Made by a program: the position numbers and the translations under genes
Part shown: in pieces, positions 25,772-34,099 of the stretch
Position numbering within the stretch: position 1 is the stretch's first letter
How the letters are laid out: every line of letters begins with the position of its first letter
NCBI RefSeq assembly: GCF_017876115.1
Contig: NZ_JAGINO010000003.1
Span: forward strand, 434,001 to 498,000
Direction of reading: 5' to 3'
DNA from: Azospirillum picis
GTDB taxonomy: Bacteria; Pseudomonadota; Alphaproteobacteria; Azospirillales; Azospirillaceae
Length of the DNA: 64,000 bases
The notes under the pieces: generated by a model
The model's input: the letters and a program-made list of their open reading frames with translations, nothing else
Told to the model about the DNA's origin: nothing
Databases searched by the model: none

Positions 25772-27765
25772 CCCCGACGCTGCCCGGCCCGATCGGCCCC
25801 TTCCGGGTCGAAGGCGTCCTCGGCCACGGTGCGATGAGCGTGGTCTATCACGCCGTCGATGGCCGCAGCGGCGCCGAGGTGGCGCTGAAGCTGCTGCGCA
25901 GCGAGCTTCTGGCGGCGGCGGAACGCAACGCCGTGCTCGCCCGCTTCGGTCGGGAGGCGGAGATCGGCCTGAAGCTCGAACACCCCAACATCGTGCGGGT
26001 CCACGACTACGGCGTTCAGGACCCGGCCCGCGGCGGCGCCCCCTACCTCGCCATGGAGCTGGTGCGCGGCCGTGAGCTCAAGCACTACCTGGAAGCCGGT
26101 GATCCCCTGCCGACGCAGCAGGCCGGCGCGCTGATGCTGGGGGTGCTGGACGCGCTGGGCTTCGCCCACGCCCGCAACGTCATCCACCGCGACATCAAGC
26201 CCGCCAACATCGTGGTGCAGGACGACCTGACGCCGAAGCTCGCCGATTTCGGCATCGCCCAGGTGTCCTCCTCCGACCTGACCCAGGCCGGCGACCTGCT
26301 CGGCACCCCCGCCTACATGGCGCCGGAGGTGCTGCGCGGCGAGAAGGCGGATGCCCGCAGCGACCTGTTCTCCGCCGGGGTGGTCCTCTACTACCTGCTG
26401 GCGCAGCGGCGCCCCTTCTCCGGCTCGGTCGCCACGGTGATGCAGCAGATCCTGTTCGTGGAGCCGCCGCCGCCCTCCCGCGGCAATCCCGACCTGCCGC
26501 CGCCCTTCGACACCGTGATCCTGAAGGCCCTGGCCAAGGCGCCGGCCGACCGCTACGCCAGCGCCGGCGAATTCGCCGACGCGCTGCGCCGCGCCCTGGC
26601 GGTCGCCGGCACCATGCGGGCCGCCGCACCGTCGGCCGACCTCACCTGGTTCGCCGCCGAGGCGCCGGGCACCCCGGCGCTCGACCGCAACGCCCTGTCG
26701 GTGGCGCTTGAGGCGGCATTGCAGGCCATCCCCGGCCAGCCGGTGGACGAGCGCCGCCTCGCCGAACTTCTGGGCATGCTGAAGGACTGGCAGGCCGGAA
26801 CCGGCGGCGACCTCCAGCGCTGGCAGTCGGTGATCCTCGGCGCCGGCATCGAGCCGCTGGCCGCGCTGATCGTCGCCGCCACGCCGGCACCGCGGGCCGT
26901 CCCCTCGACGCAGCGGCGGGACTGGATGCCGCTGGTCCGCCTGTTCGCCGCGCTGAACCGCGAACTGGCCGGCACGCCGGCGGCCGAGCGCGCCAGGATG
27001 TCGGCCGCACGCATCGCCTTCGACCTGTCCGGCCGCTTCTTCCTCTATTCCGGCGAGCTGAACCGCGTGCTGATGGACGGCGACAACCCGGACATCCAGA
27101 TGCTGTCGCTCGACTTCCTGCGGCTGGAGATCCTGCAGCACGCGCTGGAGGAGCTGGGGGCCGAGGCGGAACTGGCGCAGAGCCGCAACGCCATGCTGAT
27201 GTTCGCGGTGCAGGTCATCCGCAAGGTGACGCAGATCCTGCGGGCCTGCACCGACGGCAACGACGGGCTGGCCCGCTTCGGCGTCGCCATCATCCTCGCC
27301 AACATCGAGGAGCTGATCGTGATGGCGCAGCGCCTGTTCGAGACCGGCGGACAGGCCACCGGCGGGCTGCCGCAGGACGCCGTGTCCGACTTCATCGCCG
27401 CCGCCGGCCGCTTCGCCACCCTGTCGGTGGAGGAACTGCGCGGAGAGGTGTCCCGCGGTGCCGACAACGCCGGCACCGCCGAGAGCTTCGCCGCGCGCCT
27501 GCGCGGCGTCGGGCAGCTCTACCTGTTCGCGACGCGGCTGACCGCACCCGACTGCGCGCCGCTGATGCACAGCCTGTCGACCATGCTCTACGGCCTCGTC
27601 GCCGGGCTGACCGGCGACCTCGGCAACGCGCCGGTCGGCGACACCGGCGCCAGGACGCGGCTGGTTGCCCTCGCCGACATGGCGAGCGGGCTCGGCTGGA
27701 GCGAGGTGGAGCGGATCGCCGTGAGCGCGCTCCGCCGCTGGGCGGTCGCGGGGGTCGCGGCCTGA
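25753..27765 (+). CDS. T6SS-linked Ser/Thr protein kinase (PpkA/TagE-like)
   Basis: The 670-residue protein has an intact Hanks-type kinase domain at residues 12-275: glycine loop GHGAMSVVYHA, ATP lysine in VALKLL, catalytic HRDIKPANIV near 144, DFGIAQ, and GTPAYMAPEVL. The remaining 390 residues are helical and unrecognised, and there is no membrane segment, unlike classical PpkA. It overlaps tssM by 19 bases, so it is part of the operon. Kinases of this kind switch T6SS on after translation, usually through an Fha protein and opposed by PppA; neither partner is visible here. An RsbW-like gene follows instead. Confidence 0.88.
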   Translation: MPDGSVAPTLPGPIGPFRVEGVLGHGAMSVVYHAVDGRSGAEVALKLLRSELLAAAERNAVLARFGREAEIGLKLEHPNIVRVHDYGVQDPARGGAPYLAMELVRGRELKHYLEAGDPLPTQQAGALMLGVLDALGFAHARNVIHRDIKPANIVVQDDLTPKLADFGIAQVSSSDLTQAGDLLGTPAYMAPEVLRGEKADARSDLFSAGVVLYYLLAQRRPFSGSVATVMQQILFVEPPPPSRGNPDLPPPFDTVILKALAKAPADRYASAGEFADALRRALAVAGTMRAAAPSADLTWFAAEAPGTPALDRNALSVALEAALQAIPGQPVDERRLAELLGMLKDWQAGTGGDLQRWQSVILGAGIEPLAALIVAATPAPRAVPSTQRRDWMPLVRLFAALNRELAGTPAAERARMSAARIAFDLSGRFFLYSGELNRVLMDGDNPDIQMLSLDFLRLEILQHALEELGAEAELAQSRNAMLMFAVQVIRKVTQILRACTDGNDGLARFGVAIILANIEELIVMAQRLFETGGQATGGLPQDAVSDFIAAAGRFATLSVEELRGEVSRGADNAGTAESFAARLRGVGQLYLFATRLTAPDCAPLMHSLSTMLYGLVAGLTGDLGNAPVGDTGARTRLVALADMASGLGWSEVERIAVSALRRWAVAGVAA

Positions 27766-27810
27766 GCGCCGCATCGGGAGCCGATCAACCGGGGTGGAGG
27801 GCGTCGGCGC

Positions 27811-28254
27811 ATGGGGGAGCGGATGGACGATACCGTGACGAACCGCCTGGACATGGTCCTGCGCAACGACCTTGCCGAACTGGAACGGCTGGCGGCGGCG
27901 GTCGATGAGTTCATCGAGCGCAACGACCTGCCTCCCGCGCTGGGCTTCTCCTTCAACCTCTGCTTCGACGAACTGATCACCAACACCGTCTCCTACGGCT
28001 ATCACGACGGGACGCCGCACGAAATCCGGGTCCGGCTGGAGGCAGCCGGCAACGAACTGCGGGCCGAACTGGTGGACGACGGCGCCGCCTTCGATCCCTT
28101 CGCCGACGCGCCGCCGCCGGACCTGACCAGCGACATCGACGAGCGACGGGTGGGCGGCCTCGGCGTTTTCCTGGTCAAGCAGACGATGGACCGCACCGCC
28201 TACCGGCGGGAGGGCGACCGCAACATCGTCCTGCTGGCCAAGACGCTGGGGTGA
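27811..28254 (+). CDS. RsbW/anti-sigma-like ATP-binding protein
   Basis: The 147-residue protein is a single GHKL ATPase domain of the anti-sigma-factor kinase type: N-box CFDELITNTVSYGY (residues about 50-63), G1 DDGAAFDPF near 90, and the G2-type RRVGGLGVFLVKQTMD near 110. Such proteins phosphorylate or bind an STAS-domain partner. It lies 45 bases after the T6SS kinase gene. A second ATG at 27823, with GGGGAG upstream, may be the true start. No STAS partner or PP2C phosphatase is adjacent. Its position suggests a role in T6SS control, which is inference. Confidence 0.82.
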   Translation: MGERMDDTVTNRLDMVLRNDLAELERLAAAVDEFIERNDLPPALGFSFNLCFDELITNTVSYGYHDGTPHEIRVRLEAAGNELRAELVDDGAAFDPFADAPPPDLTSDIDERRVGGLGVFLVKQTMDRTAYRREGDRNIVLLAKTLG

Positions 28255-28825
28255 ACGGCCGGCGACACGGCGCCTGCATCCCCAGTCCCCCAATGGCCTC
28301 CCCTTTCGCCTCTCCTTTCGTTTCCCCCGGGGCCTCCGCCTGCAGGGCGCGATAAGCCCGATATTGTCCGCGCTCGGCGGACAATTCGGCGCGCGCTGCA
28401 ACGCCAACGATGTGCGATGGTGGCCTCGCCCGCCTGGCGGAGGAGACGTTCGGGGTTGGTCGAGGCCTGAAGGGGCGATGGGCCGGCAATGGCTGTCGAA
28501 CGCGCCCGGCACCGTCACCATTCGCCATCCACCGGTCGGGTGAGCGTCGCCGGGCGGCCCACCTCCTCGCCCGATCCGGCCTGCCTGGAGCGCCGACCGC
28601 CTCCGGCGATGCATCGGCACGGACGCGGTCCCGACGGTCCGGAGGCATCGGTGGTCGAAGCGGCTTCTTCGTCAGGGCCGCCGCCCCTCGGACCCCCTCG
28701 GACTCCTCGGACCCCCGCGGAGCCGACGTTGCCCGACCGCCCCGGCATCGCAACGGCCGACGAGGGTCGGATGGCGGGACATCTCCCCTTCTGTTTGACG
28801 GGATTGAGAACGAAGGATCGCCACC
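28255..28825. other. 571-base gap without a convincing gene
   Basis: This GC-rich stretch between the T6SS island and the YciI gene contains several open frames, but none has recognisable protein character. Around 28685-28725 there are short imperfect repeats of CTCGGAC. It likely marks the right boundary of the T6SS island. Confidence 0.5.
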
Positions 28826-29128
28826 ATGAAGCACTACCTTCTTTTTCTTGATTTCAGCGACAGCTATGAAGCGCGCAGGCCCGAGTTCCGCACGGAACAC
28901 CTTGAGAAGGCCTGGGCTGCCGTCGAGCGCGGCGAACTCATCCTTGCCGGCGCTCTCACTGATCCCCTCGACACGGGCGTCATCCTCTTCAAAGGGGAGA
29001 GCGCCGCGGTCGTGGAGAAATTCGTGAAGGACGACCCCTACGTGAACAACGGGCTCGTCCGGAGCTGGCGTATCCGCGAATGGGCCACCGTCGTCGGCAA
29101 CGATGCGTCGGCGATCCTGCGGCCCTGA
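28826..29128 (+). CDS. YciI-like protein
   Basis: The 100-residue protein matches the YciI/YCII dimeric alpha-beta barrel family: an N-terminal strand (MKHYLLFLDFSDSYEARRPE), a conserved HLEKAWAAVERGELILAGAL helix-strand, and the DDPYVNNGLVRSWRIREW end. The family includes small dehalogenase- or isomerase-like enzymes with a conserved His-Asp pair (here in the FRTEHLE and KDDPY segments), but most members have no known substrate. An aldo/keto reductase follows after 140 bases on the same strand, so a joint role in carbonyl chemistry is possible. Confidence 0.85.
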   Translation: MKHYLLFLDFSDSYEARRPEFRTEHLEKAWAAVERGELILAGALTDPLDTGVILFKGESAAVVEKFVKDDPYVNNGLVRSWRIREWATVVGNDASAILRP

Positions 29129-29268
29129 GCGATTGGCGCAGGCGCCCGCAAGGCCGGCCGGCCTCTCCCCGGCATCAACCGGCGCGGAGCCGACGCCTTC
29201 GGCCCGACGCCTTCGGTCCGACGGGGCCGTCGCGTCGCCGGGGGCGATTTGGTCATCAGGAGATTTGG

Positions 29269-30330
29269 ATGAAGTACAAGACTTTGGGAAACACCGGGCT
29301 TCTGGTTTCGCAACTCTGCCTCGGGACCATGACGTTCAGCGACGGCACCGGCGTTTACCAGCACATCGGCGACCTGGACCAATCGGGTGCCGATGAGCTG
29401 GTCAAGGCCGGCATCGACGCCGGCATCAACTTCTTCGACACGGCGGACGTCTATTCCGCCGGTGCAAGCGAGCGAACGCTCGGCCAGTCGATCAGGAACC
29501 TGGGGCTGTCCCGGACCGGGATCGTTCTGGCGACGAAGGTCTATAGCCGGACCGGCATGGGTCGGAACGATGTCGGCGCATCGCGTGGCCATATCATGGA
29601 CGCCGTCGAGGGGAGCCTGCGGCGCCTCCAGACCGACCACATCGATCTGTATCAGATCCACGCCACCGACACCGTGACGCCGGTCGAGGAGACGCTGCGC
29701 GCGCTCGACGATCTGGTCCGGCAGGGCAAGGTCCGGTACGTCGGCGTGTCCAATTGGCAGGCATGGCGGATCGCAACGGCGCTGGGCATCTCGACGCGCC
29801 TCAATCTCGAACGGTTCAGCACGCTGCAGGCCTATTATTCGATCGCCGGGCGCGACCTGGAACGTGAACTGAAGCCTTTGCTCGAAGCCGAGAAGTTGGG
29901 CCTGCTCGTCTGGAGCCCGCTCGCCGGCGGCCTGCTGTCCGGCAGATTCAGCCGCGGGAACCAGTCGCCGGAGGGGTCGCGCCGATCCTCGTTCGACTTC
30001 CCGGTCGTCGACAAGGAGCGCGCCTGGAACGTGATCGACGTGCTGAAGCCGATCGCCGAGGCCCATGGCTGCAGCCCGGCCCGCATTGCGCTGGCGTGGC
30101 TGCTGGCGAAACCCGTCGTCACCTCGGTGATCGTCGGCGCAAAGCGGCTCAGCCAGTTGGAGGACAATATCGCCGCGGTCGAGGTGGTCCTGAGCGACGA
30201 TGAGATCGCCAAGCTCGACGCCGTCAGCGAGTTGCAGCCGGAGTATCCCGGTTGGATGCTCGCCACCCAGGGCGCCGACCGGATGGGGCCGGTCGACCTG
30301 TGGGCCGGGAAGACGACCCCCACATCGTAA
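29269..30330 (+). CDS. Aldo/keto reductase
   Basis: The 353-residue protein is an NADPH-dependent oxidoreductase of the AKR superfamily. The tetrad residues are visible: Asp and Tyr in FFDTADVYSAGASE, Lys in VLATKVYSR and His in YQIHATDT. Cofactor-site segments include RYVGVSNWQAW and, near the end, SVIVGAKRLSQLEDNIAAV. The ATG at 29269 has CAGGAGA upstream; the frame continues further upstream without similarity. It resembles the YajO/Tas-like group. A strong GC hairpin follows its stop. Confidence 0.93.
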   Translation: MKYKTLGNTGLLVSQLCLGTMTFSDGTGVYQHIGDLDQSGADELVKAGIDAGINFFDTADVYSAGASERTLGQSIRNLGLSRTGIVLATKVYSRTGMGRNDVGASRGHIMDAVEGSLRRLQTDHIDLYQIHATDTVTPVEETLRALDDLVRQGKVRYVGVSNWQAWRIATALGISTRLNLERFSTLQAYYSIAGRDLERELKPLLEAEKLGLLVWSPLAGGLLSGRFSRGNQSPEGSRRSSFDFPVVDKERAWNVIDVLKPIAEAHGCSPARIALAWLLAKPVVTSVIVGAKRLSQLEDNIAAVEVVLSDDEIAKLDAVSELQPEYPGWMLATQGADRMGPVDLWAGKTTPTS

Positions 30331-30332
30331 CG

Positions 30333-30373
30333 GGCGGGAGGGAGGTGCCGCCGTCGCCGCCTCCCTCCCCGCC
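30333..30373 (+). terminator. Likely terminator hairpin after aldo/keto reductase
   Basis: GGCGGGAGGGAGG and CCTCCCTCCCCGCC pair across a 14-base GC-rich loop starting three bases after the stop codon. It has the purine/pyrimidine-rich style of the GC-rich repeats elsewhere in the window, but a different core and no T-run. Confidence 0.5.
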
Positions 30374-30847
30374 GTCCAGGGCGGGCAAAGCCGGATCAAG
30401 TCAAGCCGATCAAGTCAAGCCGGACCAAGCCAGCCAGATGTCCCCCACTCCGACGCCGCGCCGGGGCAATGACCGCGATCTTCGGCAACCTGGGTTTGCA
30501 ACCCGCCGGCTGCGGTCGGCACGGTCCTGGACCACGGCCGCCCGCGATGCGCTGCAACCTGTGAATGATCGCGGACCAGCGCCCAGGCAAAACGGCTCCG
30601 GCACTGTGGACATCGTTTCGCGGCAGACGAGGAGCAGATCGTCCGAGGATCGAATCATGTATTGGTTGTCCGGAACTCCGGCCGGTGCCTCCCCATGACA
30701 GGACAGCAAAGCTGTGCGCATCAGCTTGCAGCAATCCGTCACGTGACAAGCGGAGTGGTTCGTAGCAAAATTGCGGGAGTTCTCATCCAGGATGGATTAA
30801 GCCTTTCCAGCCGGCCGTCCTGTGGAGCAGCATAGGAATACGCTAAC
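30374..30847. other. Gap with a short direct repeat and no clear gene
   Basis: Between the terminator and the mini HTH gene no reading frame has protein character. GATCAAGTCAAGCC occurs twice in tandem at about 30393-30422. The last 150 bases are lower in GC and probably hold the promoter of the HTH gene. Confidence 0.45.
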
Positions 30848-30865
30848 GTGTGGAGTCGACGCATC

Positions 30866-31051
30866 ATGACCGGGACGCAGTGCCAGCAGGCACGTCTGCG
30901 GCTTGGCTGGTCGACACGGATGCTGGCGAGCAAGGCCGGCGTTCCGTGGTACGCCGTGATGAACCTCGATTACGGGACCGGCGAAGTCGATCCCACCATC
31001 GTCGATGCGTTGGCTCGCGCTTTCCGCCAAGCCGGCGTCGACCTGCGCTGA
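30866..31051 (+). CDS. Mini helix-turn-helix protein
   Basis: The 61-residue product reads as a lone XRE-like helix-turn-helix: ARLRLGWSTRMLASKAGV resembles the scaffold-recognition helix pair, and DPTIVDALARAFRQAGVDL the closing helices of such domains. There is no further domain. The start is ATG 30866 or GTG 30848. Small solitary HTH proteins are frequent in Azospirillum-type genomes; target and role are unknown. It stands alone between two gaps, upstream of the convergent XRE-cupin gene. Confidence 0.6.
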   Translation: MTGTQCQQARLRLGWSTRMLASKAGVPWYAVMNLDYGTGEVDPTIVDALARAFRQAGVDLR

Positions 31052-31216
31052 ACCAAGGGCCGCCCACCCGCGCCACGGTTTCCCCCTTTCTTCCGCAGGT
31101 ACACCGTGGGCTTTGCCGCTGCGTTGCGGTGACTGCGGAAATCTCCCTTCGGCCATCTTCCGGGACCTGACAGCGATGCGCCCGGGTCGAGGGCGTTCTT
31201 CCACCTGCCCCTGCCG

Positions 31217-31792
31217 TCAGCAGACGACGTTGCGGATGAACAGCGTCACCATGTCGGCGGCGTTGACGTAGGCATAGGGCTGGGAACTGCCGTAAATGGC
31301 GAAATCGCCGGCCTTCACCAACCGTTCGCCTTCGGCAAGTTCGATGCGCAGGCACCCCTGCATTACGAACACCATTTCCGACCAGCCCTCCGGATCCGGC
31401 TCGGCGGCATAGCGCTCCCCGGGTCCCAGCGACCAGTGCCAAAGCTGGGCCTCGCTGCGTGCCGGAACGCTGCCGAGCAGCACCGCCTTGCTTTCCGCGC
31501 CGTGCCCGCGCCAAGCCACGGCCTCGATCCGCCGCGATTCGGCGGCGGGATCGCTGACCACCTCGACGAAGGTCGCTCCCAGCGCTTCGGCAAGCCGGTC
31601 GAGACTCGACAGGCTGACATTGGTGTCGCCGGCTTCGAGATTGACGATCATGCGCCGGCTGATCCCCGAGGCGTCGGCCAACGCCGCCTGGCTCAGGCCG
31701 GCTCTCTGCCGCAGGCGGCGCAGGTTCGCGCCGACATGGGCGAGCACGTCCCGTCTTTGGGGTTGATTGTGCACTATATTGCCCTTATGCAT
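31217..31792 (-). CDS. XRE-family regulator with C-terminal cupin domain
   Basis: The 191-residue protein has an N-terminal HTH (about residues 15-70; LRQRAGLSQAALADASGISR) and a C-terminal cupin barrel (about 110-185; SLGPGERYAAEPDPEGWSEM, then FVMQGCLRIELAEGERLVKA). This layout is common in regulators that sense a small ligand and control a neighbouring transporter or catabolic gene. It is divergent from the EamA transporter; the two ATG codons are only seven bases apart. An in-frame GTG at 31774 is an alternative start. Copies of GTGCACTAT lie across both start sites. Confidence 0.88.
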   Translation of the reverse strand: MHKGNIVHNQPQRRDVLAHVGANLRRLRQRAGLSQAALADASGISRRMIVNLEAGDTNVSLSSLDRLAEALGATFVEVVSDPAAESRRIEAVAWRGHGAESKAVLLGSVPARSEAQLWHWSLGPGERYAAEPDPEGWSEMVFVMQGCLRIELAEGERLVKAGDFAIYGSSQPYAYVNAADMVTLFIRNVVC

Positions 31793-31801
31793 GTGCACTA
31801 T
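31769..31801. promoter_or_regulatory. Direct repeat GTGCACTAT over the divergent start sites
   Basis: GTGCACTAT occurs at 31769-31777 and again at 31793-31801, 24 bases apart, in an otherwise AT-rich patch. Each copy holds the palindrome GTGCAC. Their place between and over the start codons of the regulator and the transporter makes them good candidates for the regulator's own binding sites. Confidence 0.5.
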
Positions 31802-32717
31802 GCTGCACAACACCCCCATAGCTAACCATTCCGGTGCCTTGCTGTCACGGCAAGAGTTGGCCCTGATCGGCGTGACGATGCTGTGGGGGACGACCTTCCT
31901 CATCGTCCAGAACGCGGTGGCCTACAGCGGCCCGCTGTTCTTCGTGGGCATCCGCTTCCTCATCGCCGGGGCGCTGTCGATCCTCTTCTTCCGCCGCGCG
32001 ATGGCCGGGCTGACCAGGGCCGAGCTCGGTGCCGGCACCGCGATCGGTGCCGCCATCTTCCTCAGCTACTCGCTTCAGACCTGGGGGCTGCAATCGATCA
32101 GCAGCAGCATGTCCGCCTTCCTGACGGCGCTGTATGTGCCGATGGTGCCGCTGCTGCAATGGCTGGTGCTGAGGCGCCCGCCCCGCCTGATGAGCTGGAT
32201 CGGCATCGTCCTGGCCTTCGCCGGGCTGATGCTGCTCGCCGGCCCGGACACCGGCGCGGGGACCTTCGGCCCGGGCGAGGTCGCCACGCTGTTTTGCGCA
32301 CTGGCGACCGCAGGCGAGATCATCCTCATCGGCCACTTCGCCAGGCATGTGGACAGCCGGCGCGTCACCGCCGTCCAGCTTGTCGCCGCCGGCCTCCTGT
32401 CGCTGGTCTTCATGCCGGTGATGGGTGAGACGTTCCCCGCCTTCTCCTGGGTGTGGCTGCTCACCGCAATCGGGCTCGGCCTCATGAGCTGCATGATCCA
32501 GTTGACGATGAACTGGGCGCAGAAATCGATTTCCCCGACACGGGCGACCATCATTTACGCCGGCGAGCCGGTGTGGGGCGGCATCGCCGGGCGCATCGCC
32601 GGCGAACGCCTGCCCGCCCTCGCGCTCGCGGGCGCGGCGTTCATCGTCGTCGGGGTGCTGGTGAGTGAATTGAGGCCGCCGCTTCGGCGCAAGCGGTGTG
32701 CCGAAGCCGGCGGCTGA
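31800..32717 (+). CDS. EamA/DMT-family transporter
   Basis: The roughly 305-residue protein is a ten-helix drug/metabolite transporter with two EamA halves: ALIGVTMLWGTTFLIVQNAV opens the first and the second ends with TRATIIYAGEPVWGGIAGRI, the classic EPV motif. Family members export amino acids, nucleosides or other metabolites. It is divergent from the XRE-cupin gene, which is therefore its probable regulator. Start placement is uncertain (ATG at 31791 or 31800, or later) because the upstream region is shared with the regulator gene. Confidence 0.9.
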   Translation: MLHNTPIANHSGALLSRQELALIGVTMLWGTTFLIVQNAVAYSGPLFFVGIRFLIAGALSILFFRRAMAGLTRAELGAGTAIGAAIFLSYSLQTWGLQSISSSMSAFLTALYVPMVPLLQWLVLRRPPRLMSWIGIVLAFAGLMLLAGPDTGAGTFGPGEVATLFCALATAGEIILIGHFARHVDSRRVTAVQLVAAGLLSLVFMPVMGETFPAFSWVWLLTAIGLGLMSCMIQLTMNWAQKSISPTRATIIYAGEPVWGGIAGRIAGERLPALALAGAAFIVVGVLVSELRPPLRRKRCAEAGG

Positions 32718-32726
32718 GGCGGTCCC

Positions 32727-32909
32727 TCACTTCTTCTTCCCAGCCTTGCCCTTCTCCGCGGGACGGTCGATGTGCTTGGCCGATTCGGTGTCGGGCGTGA
32801 TCGGCTTGCCGGTGTCGGACACCGCTTCCGCCGCCTTCAGGGGATCGGCGATGTCGCGGTCGGGCTCGACGCTGAGCGCCTTGCCGTCCTCGGTCGTCGG
32901 GTCTGCCAT
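32727..32909 (-). CDS. Small hydrophilic protein, unknown function
   Basis: A 60-residue protein rich in Asp, Glu, Lys and Pro (opening MADPTTEDGKALSVEPDRDI, ending in a lysine run). It has no hydrophobic core and is probably disordered. A very strong ribosome site (GAAGGAGGAG) lies just upstream of the ATG at 32909, which argues that it is a real gene. It is convergent with the EamA gene, with stops nine bases apart. No family is recognised. Confidence 0.65.
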   Translation of the reverse strand: MADPTTEDGKALSVEPDRDIADPLKAAEAVSDTGKPITPDTESAKHIDRPAEKGKAGKKK

Positions 32910-33182
32910 GGTGCTCCTCCTTCATGAAAGGACCTCTGCACCACAACAGGCGGCGGGCCCCGGCGTCGCGGTCGGCGATTGCGGACATCGGACTGCGGAC
33001 TGCGGCGCCGTCGCCGCCGGATACAGTCCGTTACCAAAAACCCGGCCGGCCGAGACGCGCCCGAAACAATGCCGCAATGGCGGGACCGCATGCTTGGGCC
33101 ATAGGCAGCCTCTGGCCGGAGCGCCGGCGGCAGAAAACCCACCGTCAAAGCCCACCGCCCGAAACCGCCAAGGATCACGCTC

Positions 33183-33584
33183 ATGAGACAGCCGCTGCTT
33201 GCCCTGGCCGCCGCCATCATCGCCGTCACCGCGGTGGTCGGCAGCCCCGCCATGGCCCAGCACTGGCACTCCGGCCGCGACGACCATCGGGGGCCGGACC
33301 GCGAATGGAACGATCATGGCGCCCGCGGCCGTGGTCCCGACCTGCCGGCCGCGGTGCGCCGCCCGGCACCTCCTCCCGGACCGCCGGCGGCTCATGGATG
33401 GCATGCGGGCGACCGCCTGGCGCCGAAATGGCGCGACACGCGGTACGTCATCGCCCGGCCGGTGACGTTCCACCTGCACCGGCCGCCGCCGGGCCACCGG
33501 TGGGTCCGCGTCGGCCATGATGCCCTGCTGGTCGCTTCCACCTCCGGGCTCGTGGTGGAGATCAGGCCCGGCCTGTTCCGCTAG
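33183..33584 (+). CDS. RcnB-like periplasmic protein
   Basis: The 133-residue protein has a cleavable signal peptide (residues 1-25, ending AMA) followed by a His/Pro/Gly-rich segment. The C-terminal half matches the RcnB family: WHAGDRLAPKWRDTRYVI, then LHRPPPGHRWVRVGHDALLV. RcnB in E. coli is a periplasmic protein needed for nickel/cobalt homeostasis; most relatives are uncharacterised. Its TAG stop (33582-33584) lies in the CTAG that forms the left edge of the mobile insertion, so the gene was left intact by the insertion. Confidence 0.85.
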   Translation: MRQPLLALAAAIIAVTAVVGSPAMAQHWHSGRDDHRGPDREWNDHGARGRGPDLPAAVRRPAPPPGPPAAHGWHAGDRLAPKWRDTRYVIARPVTFHLHRPPPGHRWVRVGHDALLVASTSGLVVEIRPGLFR

Positions 33585-33642
33585 AGTGTGATCGTTTCAA
33601 GCGGTATCGCTTGAAACGCGACTCACACGGAAAACCAAAAGC
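33581..33642 (+). repeat. Left terminal inverted repeat of the insertion
   Basis: It begins CTAGAGTGTGATC and contains the near-perfect 22 bp palindrome TTTCAAGCGGTATCGCTTGA(AA), able to form a hairpin. It matches the complement of 35515-35577 with five mismatches and one single-base gap. Confidence 0.85.
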
Positions 33643-33646
33643 TTGG

Positions 33647-33682
33647 AGTCCATCTGGTGCTTCAATAAGCACCGGATGGACT
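33647..33682. repeat. Long hairpin inside left end of the insertion
   Basis: AGTCCATCTGGTGCTT pairs with AAGCACCGGATGGACT around loop CAAT, a 16 bp stem with one G-T pair. It is absent from the right end, so it is not part of the shared terminal repeat. Confidence 0.75.
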
Positions 33683-33740
33683 CTGGTGCACCGACGCAAA
33701 CAGAGGCTTCACAAGGGGCTTGGACGTGCGTGTCCGGCGG

Positions 33741-34090
33741 CATGGCCCGGATCGTCGGCATCATCGCCGGACCGGGGGACCACACGCGTTTGGCTGCGGT
33801 CGTCGGTGACCGGAACCGCCCGCAGAAGCATGTGAAGCGGGCGAGTATCATTCTGCTCGCGGCCGAGCGACTGCCCGTGCTGGAGCTGGCCGGTCGGGCC
33901 GGCGTCGGTCGCCCGGCGGTCTGGCGGTGGCAGGTGCGCTACGCCGAACAGGGCTTGGGTGCCTGACCTGCAGGACGCCGTCGTCCGCCACATCCGCGTG
34001 CACACCAAGACGTCCAAGCCCTTCGTCTGGACCAAGTCCGCTGATGCGATCGTCGCCAAGCTGAGCCGGTTGCCTGCACCCTCCGAATGA
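33741..34090 (+). pseudogene. Internally deleted IS630-family transposase
   Basis: The first part (33741-33966) encodes the N-terminal HTH of an IS630 transposase: NRPQKHVKRASIILLAAERL, then AGRAGVGRPAVWRWQVRY. The second part (33965-34090), shifted by one frame, encodes the usual C-terminal end, HTKTSKPFVWTKSADAIVAK. The roughly 200 residues between them, which hold the DDE catalytic domain, are missing. The gene therefore cannot make active transposase. It identifies the family to which the flanking inverted repeats belong. Confidence 0.82.
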
Positions 34091-34099
34091 GCCAGTGCC

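Noticed and set aside
1..28254. Reading the contractile genes as a prophage or R-type tailocin
   Set aside because: TssJ, TssL, TssM and ClpV are all present and there are no capsid, lysis or tail-fibre genes, so it is a T6SS.
28410..28829. Possible small genes in the gap after the T6SS island
   Set aside because: Frames are Arg/Gly/Pro-rich with no ribosome site and no family features.
30374..30440. Short repeated GATCAAGTCAAGCC as a CRISPR-like or phage attachment site
   Set aside because: Only two tandem copies with no spacers, no cas genes, no integrase and no tRNA nearby.
33643..33740. Upstream start for the transposase relic
   Set aside because: This ATG lies in the left-end hairpin; the encoded residues do not resemble IS630 transposases.
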